6,579 nt of DNA from an uncultured Oxalobacteraceae bacterium (GTDB taxonomy: Bacteria > Pseudomonadota > Gammaproteobacteria > Burkholderiales > Burkholderiaceae_D). The position numbers and the translations under genes were made by a program. Where the stretch lies: assembly GCA_937996605.1 (NCBI GenBank), contig CALKVB010000001.1, positions 1 through 6,579 of the forward strand, in the 5' to 3' direction. This document shows, one piece after another, positions 1 through 4,297 of the stretch (its first letter is position 1; each line of letters opens with the position of its first letter). The notes beneath the pieces are model-generated. The model was given only the letters and a program-made list of their open reading frames with translations, did no database searches and had not been told where the DNA came from.

Positions 1-786
1 CAAAATGGTGAAACCGCGATCGATGTCGCCCGCCGTGCTGCAGCCGATATGGAACGCTGTTTGCAGGAACGTGCTGGCAAGATCGCCGCGGTGATCTTAG
101 AACCTTTGGTGCAATGTGCGACTGGCTTCGCCATGCATGATCCAGAGTATTTGCGTTTGGTGCGTGCCTTGTGCGATCAATACCAAGTGCATTTGATTGC
201 CGATGAAATCGCGGTCGGTTGCGGTCGCACTGGCACTTTCTTCGCTTGCGAAAATGCGCAAATCTGGCCTGACTTTGTCTGCTTATCCAAAGGGATTAGT
301 GGTGGTTATCTGCCGCTGTCTTTGGTGATGACGCGCGAAGCGATCTATCAAGGCTTTTACGATAGCGATGTGCGTCGTGGATTTTTACATTCACATTCTT
401 ACACTGGCAATCCCTTGGCATGCCGCGCCGCATTAGCGACCTTGGAAATTTTCCAGACGGATGAGGTGTTGGCGCAAAATCGCGTGAAGGCGGCGAGCAT
501 CACTGAGGCTTTGCAGCCGCTCGCGCAACATCATCAAGTCAAACATTTCCGTCAGCAGGGCATGATGTGGGCCTTCGATGCAGTGTTTGATGATGCCAAC
601 GCTGCAGCTGCAAAAACATTCTCGCGCCGTTTCTTTACGCAGGCTTTGCAAGAAGAATTATTGTTACGCCCGATTGGCAACACCGTGTATTTGATGCCAC
701 CGTATATTGTGAATCAAGAAGAAGTAAGTTTGGTGGGTGAACGCATGCTGAAAGTCTTCAATCATGTGATGGGAGAAAAGGCGTGA
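1..786 (+). CDS. bioA: BioA, adenosylmethionine-8-amino-7-oxononanoate aminotransferase (5' end missing)
   Basis: PLP enzyme of the cytoplasmic biotin pathway; it moves an amino group from S-adenosylmethionine to KAPA to give DAPA. The frame is open from base 1, so the true start lies upstream; 261 codons are visible. Seen: IADEIAVGCGRTG, whose Asp (codon 68, nt 202-204) is the class III aminotransferase residue that contacts the PLP ring nitrogen, and CLSKGISGGYLPLS, whose Lys (codon 97, nt 289-291) is the expected Schiff-base lysine. SHSYTGNPLACRAALA and the C-terminal LLRPIGNTVYLMPPY are typical of BioA. Placing this lysine on E. coli BioA Lys274 suggests about 175 N-terminal residues are missing. 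The TGA stop overlaps the bioF start, so the two are probably translationally coupled. Related class III aminotransferases share the lysine motif, but the bioF-bioD-bioB neighbours make BioA the clear choice. Confidence 0.95.
   Translation, partial: QNGETAIDVARRAAADMERCLQERAGKIAAVILEPLVQCATGFAMHDPEYLRLVRALCDQYQVHLIADEIAVGCGRTGTFFACENAQIWPDFVCLSKGISGGYLPLSLVMTREAIYQGFYDSDVRRGFLHSHSYTGNPLACRAALATLEIFQTDEVLAQNRVKAASITEALQPLAQHHQVKHFRQQGMMWAFDAVFDDANAAAAKTFSRRFFTQALQEELLLRPIGNTVYLMPPYIVNQEEVSLVGERMLKVFNHVMGEKA
771..775 (+). promoter_or_regulatory. Shine-Dalgarno site for bioF
   Basis: GGGAG lies 7 nt before the GTG at 783, inside the last codons of bioA. It supports the GTG start and the 4-nt GTGA overlap with the bioA stop. 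No in-frame ATG nearby gives a better start. Confidence 0.7.
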
Positions 787-1967
787 TTTTGCTCGATCAA
801 ATCCAGAAAGAATTAGCAGTCTTAGACAGCAAGAGTTTGCGTCGACGTCGTCGTCATGCAGAGAGCCCGAGCGCGCCGCGTGTCAAAGTTGACGGTCGCG
901 ATATGCTGGCGTTTTGTAGTAATGATTATCTCGGCTTGGCCGCGCATCCTAAGATTATCGCCGCCTTGCAAGAAGGTGCTGATCTATATGGGGTGGGTAG
1001 TGGTGCTTCGCATTTAATTAGCGGCCATAGTCGCGCTCACGCTGTGCTCGAAGAACGCCTCGCAGCATTTGTTGCTCCGCATTTGGTGAACGCCAAAGCG
1101 CTGTATTTTTGCACGGGTTATATGGCGAATCTCGCTGTGTTGGCGGGTTTGGCGGCGGTCTCGGGTAAAGAGACGGAATTGTTTTCCGAATCACTCAATC
1201 ATGCGTCTTTGATTGATGGCGCTAAATTGTCGCGCGCGAAGTTGCATGTTTATCCGCATGGTGGCGTCGCGACCTTACGCGGTTTGCTGCAAGCCTCATC
1301 TGCTCCGACGAAAATCGTGGTCAGCGATAGCGTCTTTAGTATGGATGGCAACCTGGCTCCCGTGCCAGAATTGCTCGCCTTGTGCGAAGAGTTTAATGCA
1401 TGGTTGGTGATTGATGATGCCCATGGCTTTGGTGCCTTAGGTGACTATGGGCGTGGCGTCTTAGAACACTTTAATCTGCGTTCGGCCAATCTCGTCTACA
1501 TGGGCACCTTGGGCAAATCGGCCGGTGTCGGCGGTGCTTTCGTGGCGGCACATGCCGATGTGATCGAATGGTTGGTCAACAAAGCGCGTCCTTACATTTA
1601 CACCACTGCTGCACCGCCGGCCTTGGCGCATGCCTTGTTGACGAGTCTAGACATTATTCAAAGCGAAGAAGGACATGCGCGCCGTGCTCATTTGCAGGCT
1701 TTGATTGCCCAACTGCGTCGTGACTTAAAGTTGAAGCGTTGGACGCTCATGCCATCAGATACAGCGGTGCAACCGATTGTGATCGGTGATAACGCCGAAA
1801 GTTTGAAAGCCGCGGCAAGTTTATACGAACAAGGTTTCTGGGTACCAGCGATACGGCCACCAACAGTGCCAGAAGGTACAGCGCGTTTGCGTATTACTTT
1901 GTCGGCCGCGCATACGGCAGAAGATTTGGCTTTGTTGATTGATGCTGTGAATGCTTTGGAAGTGTGA
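783..1967 (+). CDS. bioF: BioF, 8-amino-7-oxononanoate (KAPA) synthase
   Basis: Cytoplasmic PLP enzyme of the alpha-oxoamine synthase family; it condenses pimeloyl-ACP (or pimeloyl-CoA) with alanine to give KAPA, releasing CO2. The product has 394 residues; E. coli BioF has 384. Seen: FCSNDYLGLAAHP (44-56), GVGSGASHLISGHSRAH (70-86), SLNHASLIDG with His140 expected to stack on the PLP ring, LVIDDAHGFGALG with Asp211 and His214, and MGTLGKSAGVGGAF with Lys245 as the PLP-binding lysine. The D-x-x-H spacing matches the E. coli pair 204/207. GTG start, chosen from the 4-nt overlap with bioA and the GGGAG site. The Arg-rich stretch at residues 20-24 is basic but lies where this family usually has an LRRR motif. 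BioF makes the substrate of BioA, so the coupling of the two genes is sensible. Other family members (glycine C-acetyltransferase, ALA synthase) are unlikely in this context. Confidence 0.97.
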   Translation: MILLDQIQKELAVLDSKSLRRRRRHAESPSAPRVKVDGRDMLAFCSNDYLGLAAHPKIIAALQEGADLYGVGSGASHLISGHSRAHAVLEERLAAFVAPHLVNAKALYFCTGYMANLAVLAGLAAVSGKETELFSESLNHASLIDGAKLSRAKLHVYPHGGVATLRGLLQASSAPTKIVVSDSVFSMDGNLAPVPELLALCEEFNAWLVIDDAHGFGALGDYGRGVLEHFNLRSANLVYMGTLGKSAGVGGAFVAAHADVIEWLVNKARPYIYTTAAPPALAHALLTSLDIIQSEEGHARRAHLQALIAQLRRDLKLKRWTLMPSDTAVQPIVIGDNAESLKAAASLYEQGFWVPAIRPPTVPEGTARLRITLSAAHTAEDLALLIDAVNALEV

Positions 1968-1978
1968 GGTTTTAAGTT

Positions 1979-2003
1979 CCCTCTCCCGCTCGCGGGAGAA
2001 GGG
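1979..2003. repeat. Short GC-rich hairpin after bioF
   Basis: CTCCCG (1983-1988) pairs with CGGGAG (1993-1998) around a 4-nt loop. The stem extends through T1982-A1999 and, after one bulged A, CCC with GGG (1979-1981 and 2001-2003). It starts 12 nt after the bioF stop. No T-run follows, so it is not a standard intrinsic terminator. Short CCCTCTCCCG-type palindromes are, as I recall, common dispersed intergenic repeats in proteobacteria. It could slow 3'-to-5' decay of the bioAF message or be a weak transcription stop. Confidence 0.6.
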
Positions 2004-2040
2004 AGTTAGCAAGCATCTTAGAAATATTTGAGAAGTATTT

Positions 2041-2109
2041 GTAGGGCGGGTGAAACCCGCGCCGCCATACCGTTGAGCGCCTGAGCAGCGCGGGTTGCAC
2101 CCGCCCTAC
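2041..2109. repeat. BIME-like pair of inverted REP elements
   Basis: A forward REP-like element begins GTAG (2041-2044), followed by the palindrome GGCGGGT-GAA-ACCCGCG. An inverted copy ends at 2109 with CCGCCCTAC. The outer 22 bases of each side are complementary at 21 positions, with a loop of about 24 nt. A 5' GTAG before a GC-rich imperfect palindrome is the known hallmark of REP sequences used by RAYT (REP-associated tyrosine transposase) proteins, and head-to-head pairs are called BIMEs. The family assignment is by motif; no RAYT gene is in the window. The unit sits between bioF and bioD and may affect stability or termination of the bio transcript. Two more forward REPs lie after bioB. 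Confidence 0.75.
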
Positions 2110-2156
2110 GAGAATTGAGTAGTAGCGAATAGTTTTAAAAATAAAAAATTTAGGCA
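2110..2156 (+). promoter_or_regulatory. AT-rich leader of bioD, possible weak promoter
   Basis: This stretch between the BIME and bioD is strongly AT-rich. TTGAGT (2115-2120) and TAAAAA (2136-2141) each match 4 of 6 bases of the -35 and -10 consensus, but the spacing is only 15 nt, so any promoter call is weak. No good Shine-Dalgarno site is visible: the only AGG (2152-2154) is 2 nt from the ATG. The A/T-rich leader may itself aid ribosome binding through protein S1. If the BIME stops transcription from upstream, bioD and bioB would need a promoter here. Confidence 0.25.
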
Positions 2157-2843
2157 ATGCAAAACAGAACAAACGATTATTTCATCACCGGCACTGATAC
2201 CGAGATCGGCAAGACCTTTACGACGTCTGCCTTGTTGCGCGCTTTCACACAGCAAGGAAGATCGACGCTAGGGATGAAGCCGATCGCGTCGGGTGCGGAT
2301 GAGATCGATGGTGTTTTGCATAACGAAGATGTCGATAGTTTGGTCGCTGCATCAAGCGTGAAAGCGCCACAAGAAATCGTTGTGCCTTATTTGATGCGTA
2401 CACCGGCGGCGCCGCATATTGTGGCGAAGTTGGAAAACGTGAAGATGGATGTGCAGCATATACATCACTGCTATCAACAAGCACAAGGCCTCGCGGATGT
2501 GGTGTTGGTGGAAGGTGTAGGTGGATTTTGTGTGCCGCTTGATGATGATACGAGTACCATCGATTTGGCACAGCGCTTGGGCTTGCCAGTGATTCTGGTG
2601 GTGGGCATGCGTTTGGGTTGTATTAACCATGCATTGCTCACGGCACAATCGATTCGCGCGAGTGGTTTGCGATTGGCGGCATGGGTGGCCAACACGGTCG
2701 ATACGGAAATGCGTTTCTTTGATGAGAACGTGGAAGCATTACGGCAGCGTTTAGGCGCGCCATGTTTAGGTGTAGTGCCGCGCTTAGCTGCCGATCAGGC
2801 TGCGCAAGCGAGTCAGTATGTAGATTTGAATTTATTGAAGTAA
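2157..2843 (+). CDS. bioD: BioD, ATP-dependent dethiobiotin synthetase
   Basis: Cytoplasmic enzyme that closes the ureido ring: DAPA, CO2 and ATP give dethiobiotin. The product has 228 residues, near the usual length of about 225. Seen: the N-terminal P-loop GTDTEIGKT (12-20, Lys19), MKPIASG with Lys41 (the conserved active-site lysine, E. coli Lys37), and VEGVGGFCVPLDDD (118-131), the second active-site loop with Glu119. GCINHALLTAQSIRASGL and the late ANTVD segment (nucleotide-base recognition region) are also typical. The start is secure: an in-frame TAG at 2151-2153 lies two codons upstream, and no other start codon precedes the P-loop. The ribosome binding site is poor. A 189-bp gap with repeats separates it from bioF, while bioB follows after 10 nt. 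The family also includes cobyrinate synthases, but length and context give BioD. Confidence 0.96.
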   Translation: MQNRTNDYFITGTDTEIGKTFTTSALLRAFTQQGRSTLGMKPIASGADEIDGVLHNEDVDSLVAASSVKAPQEIVVPYLMRTPAAPHIVAKLENVKMDVQHIHHCYQQAQGLADVVLVEGVGGFCVPLDDDTSTIDLAQRLGLPVILVVGMRLGCINHALLTAQSIRASGLRLAAWVANTVDTEMRFFDENVEALRQRLGAPCLGVVPRLAADQAAQASQYVDLNLLK

Positions 2844-2846
2844 GGA
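2842..2846 (+). promoter_or_regulatory. Shine-Dalgarno site for bioB
   Basis: AAGGA overlaps the bioD stop codon and lies 7 nt before the ATG at 2854. It favours that start over the in-frame ATG at 2866 and implies that bioD and bioB share a transcript. Confidence 0.7.
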
Positions 2847-2853
2847 AGAGATC

Positions 2854-3912
2854 ATGGAATCAGCTATGGATCAAACAGTCGGTCATGAAAGTAAGGTAGA
2901 AAATACGCAGCCAGTCACGTTTCAGGCGCCAGTTAAGCCAATTACGGCGGAGACTTGGCCTGTAGAGGACGTCATGGCATTGTTCGATCTGCCGTTTAAT
3001 GATTTGCTCTTCAAGGCGCAAGTTTTGCACCGTGAAAATTTTCCGAATGGCGACGTGGAATTAGCGACCTTGCTGTCGATTAAAACTGGTGGTTGCGAGG
3101 AAGATTGTGGTTACTGCCCGCAAGCTGCGCGTTACGATACCGGCGTCGAAGCGAAGAAGATGCTCGATGTGCGTCAGGTGTTAGATGCAGCGAAAGCGGC
3201 ACGCGAAAGCGGTGCCACGCGTTTCTGTATGGGCGCAGCATGGCGCTCACCAAAAGATAGAGACATGGAAAAAGTGGAAACCATGGTGCGCGAAGTGAAA
3301 GCCATGGGCTTAGAAACCTGCGCCACTTTGGGCATGCTCAAAGAAGAACAAGCACAGCGTTTGAAAGATGCAGGTTTGGATTACTACAACCACAATCTCG
3401 ACACCGCACCAGAGTTCTATAACAACGTCATCTCTACACGTGATTATCAAGATCGTTTGGATACGCTGGGCCACGTGCGCACAGCAGGTCTGAAAGTATG
3501 TTGTGGTGGCATCGTCGGTATGGGCGAAACACGTCGCCAACGTGCAGGTTTAATTGCACAACTCGCCAACCTCAATCCTTACCCAGAATCTGTACCTGTC
3601 AATCATTTGGTGCAAGTCGAAGGTACACCTTTACATGGCCTTGATCCGCTCGATCCATTGGAATTTGTACGCACTATCGCCGTAGCGCGTATCACCATGC
3701 CGAAAGCGCGTGTTCGTTTATCCGCTGGTCGTCGTCAAATGGGCGAAGCGGTGCAAGCGATGTGCTTCTTGGCGGGCGCCAATTCGATTTTCTACGGCGA
3801 TAAATTGTTAACGACCGATAACCCAGAAGCAGAAGACGATAAAGTCCTGTTGGAAAAATTGGGTTTGAAGACGCGTGGTGTGGTGGAGAAGAAGGCTGGT
3901 GGTTGTAGTTAA
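2854..3912 (+). CDS. bioB: BioB, biotin synthase (radical SAM)
   Basis: Catalyses the last step, insertion of sulfur into dethiobiotin, using a radical-SAM [4Fe-4S] cluster and an auxiliary [2Fe-2S] cluster that supplies the sulfur. The product has 352 residues (E. coli 346). Seen: SIKTGGCEEDCGYCPQ with Cys81, Cys85 and Cys88 for the [4Fe-4S] cluster. The [2Fe-2S] ligands are all present: Cys125 (RFCMGAAW), Cys156 (ETCATLG), Cys216 (KVCCGGI) and Arg288 (RVRLSAGR). Every one lies 28 residues after its E. coli counterpart (53, 57, 60, 97, 128, 188, 260), so the core aligns without gaps. The extra 28 N-terminal residues are polar and look unstructured; my recollection is that Burkholderiales BioB proteins often carry such an extension. 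The start at 2854 is preferred because of the AAGGA site; Met5 is the alternative. It follows bioD by 10 nt. The C-terminus ends GGCS. No defect is seen. Confidence 0.98.
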   Translation: MESAMDQTVGHESKVENTQPVTFQAPVKPITAETWPVEDVMALFDLPFNDLLFKAQVLHRENFPNGDVELATLLSIKTGGCEEDCGYCPQAARYDTGVEAKKMLDVRQVLDAAKAARESGATRFCMGAAWRSPKDRDMEKVETMVREVKAMGLETCATLGMLKEEQAQRLKDAGLDYYNHNLDTAPEFYNNVISTRDYQDRLDTLGHVRTAGLKVCCGGIVGMGETRRQRAGLIAQLANLNPYPESVPVNHLVQVEGTPLHGLDPLDPLEFVRTIAVARITMPKARVRLSAGRRQMGEAVQAMCFLAGANSIFYGDKLLTTDNPEAEDDKVLLEKLGLKTRGVVEKKAGGCS

Positions 3913-3923
3913 TGTTTTGAATC

Positions 3924-3958
3924 AAAACCCCTCAACGCCGAGGCGCAGAGACGCTGAG
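3924..3958 (-). repeat. 35-bp inverted-repeat arm, left copy
   Basis: This segment, beginning AAAACCCCTCAACGCCG, is the reverse complement of 4225-4259 at 34 of 35 positions and of 4099-4133 at 33 of 35. It starts 12 nt after the bioB stop. The motif (roughly GCCGAGGCGCAGAGACGC on this strand) resembles intergenic repeats that I recall from many proteobacterial genomes, but I cannot name a family. Confidence 0.85.
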
Positions 3959-3991
3959 GAAAACCTTAGAAGAGAGTTTTTTGTTGAGGGG
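3928..3991 (+). terminator. Imperfect hairpin after bioB, possible transcript end
   Basis: CCCCTCAAC (3928-3936) is perfectly complementary to GTTGAGGGG (3983-3991). Inside it, AAAAC (3960-3964) can pair with GTTTT (3976-3980), followed by TT. The structure could end or protect the bioB message, but there is no T-run after the outer stem and the inner stem is only 5 bp of mostly A-T, so a terminator role is weakly supported. The left half is part of the 35-bp arm. Confidence 0.25.
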
Positions 3992-4015
3992 AACTTGAGT
4001 AGATGCTTGGAAAAT

Positions 4016-4036
4016 GTAGGGCGGGTGCAACTCGCC
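4016..4036 (+). repeat. REP-like palindrome, tandem copy 1
   Basis: GTAG (4016-4019) precedes GGCGGGT (4020-4026), loop GCA and ACTCGCC (4030-4036). One pair is G opposite T, otherwise the 7-bp stem is perfect. It has the same orientation and nearly the same sequence as the forward element at 2041. Confidence 0.7.
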
Positions 4037-4098
4037 GTTGCAGGAAGACTTAATAGACTGCTTGTATTCTTAAGATTGCTTCTTCTCTTTTCGCTGTT

Positions 4099-4133
4099 CT
4101 CAGCGTCTCTGCGCCTCGGCGGTGAGGGGTTTA
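4099..4133 (+). repeat. 35-bp arm, copy in tandem unit 1
   Basis: Starts CTCAGCGTCTCTGCGCC and is complementary to 3924-3958 at 33 of 35 positions. Together with the left arm it could form a hairpin that excludes tandem unit 2. Confidence 0.8.
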
Positions 4134-4141
4134 AATAAAAT

Positions 4142-4162
4142 GTAGGGCGGGTGCAACCCGCC
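4142..4162 (+). repeat. REP-like palindrome, tandem copy 2
   Basis: GTAG (4142-4145) precedes GGCGGGT (4146-4152), loop GCA and ACCCGCC (4156-4162), a perfect 7-bp stem. A rival stem, TGCAAC (4152-4157) with GTTGCA (4163-4168), overlaps it, so only one of the two can form at a time. Confidence 0.75.
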
Positions 4163-4224
4163 GTTGCAGGAAGACTTAGTAGGCAGCTTGTATTCTTAAG
4201 ATTGCTTCCTCTTTTTTCGCTGTT

Positions 4225-4259
4225 CTCAGCGTCTCCGCGCCTCGGCGTTGAGGGGTTTT
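4225..4259 (+). repeat. 35-bp arm, copy in tandem unit 2
   Basis: Starts CTCAGCGTCTCCGCGCC and ends GAGGGGTTTT. It is complementary to 3924-3958 at 34 of 35 positions, so the interval 3924-4259 (336 bp) is bounded by near-perfect 35-bp inverted repeats. Confidence 0.85.
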
Positions 4260-4262
4260 AAG

Positions 4263-4297
4263 ATTTAAGATCGAATTATTATAGAAAGACAAAAATC
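4263..4297 (+). promoter_or_regulatory. AT-rich leader of mccA
   Basis: TATTAT (4277-4282) matches the -10 consensus at 5 of 6 bases, but no fitting -35 element lies 16-18 nt upstream, and it would leave a leader of only about 10 nt. A weak Shine-Dalgarno-like GAAAG (4284-4288) sits 9 nt before the ATG at 4298. Promoter use here is possible but not shown. Confidence 0.25.

Larger units (their letters stand above)
4011..4262 (+). repeat. Two tandem copies of a 126-bp unit
   Basis: Positions 4011-4136 and 4137-4262 align without gaps and differ at about 10 of 126 bases by hand count (about 92% identity). Each unit begins AAAATGTAGGGCGGGTGCAA, contains a REP palindrome, then an AT-rich spacer with CTTGTATTCTTAAGATTGCT, then the 35-bp arm ending in GAGGGGTTT. 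The lack of indels suggests a duplication that has since drifted by point changes, or two copies kept similar by recombination. No target-site duplication or coding sequence is visible. Confidence 0.9.
3913..4297. other. Repeat-filled intergenic region between bioB and mccA
   Basis: This 385-bp gap holds no gene that I can support. From left to right: a 35-bp arm (3924-3958); a short unique stretch (3959-4010) with an imperfect hairpin; two tandem 126-bp units (4011-4262), each with a REP palindrome at its start and an inverse of the arm near its end; and a short AT-rich leader before mccA. An open frame crossing it (3875-4138) begins inside bioB in another frame and encodes only repeat sequence. 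Confidence 0.85.

Noticed and set aside
783..860. Basic Arg-run near the BioF N-terminus as a targeting or nucleic-acid binding signal
   Set aside because: BioF proteins commonly carry an LRRR-type motif here; there is no hydrophobic segment or cleavage site after it.
1979..2003. Hairpin after bioF as a standard intrinsic terminator
   Set aside because: The stem is good but it is followed by AGTTAGC and not by a run of T.
1972..2172. A 66-codon open frame on the - strand across the bioF-bioD gap
   Set aside because: It covers the hairpin and the BIME and has no recognisable domain; repeat-derived frames of this size are expected by chance.
2445..2471. His- and Cys-rich stretch in BioD (residues 97-105) as a metal site
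   Set aside because: It lies in a surface helix region between the active-site loops that varies across the family; nothing else supports metal binding.
2245..2695. Several overlapping - strand open frames opposite bioD, up to 108 codons
   Set aside because: They are antisense shadows of a well-supported BioD gene, rich in His, Pro and Ser as expected from reversed codons, with no start signals.
3875..4138. An 87-codon open frame on the + strand starting inside the end of bioB
   Set aside because: It begins in another frame of bioB and then translates the 35-bp arm, a REP and most of tandem unit 1. No ribosome site and no protein-like pattern are seen; its openness is explained by the repeats.
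3913..4297. CRISPR array or riboswitch in the bioB-mccA gap
   Set aside because: There are only two long tandem units with no short regularly spaced repeats, and no match to a riboswitch core I know. Known biotin regulation in proteobacteria uses BirA or BioR operators, and I see no clear operator palindrome of that kind here.
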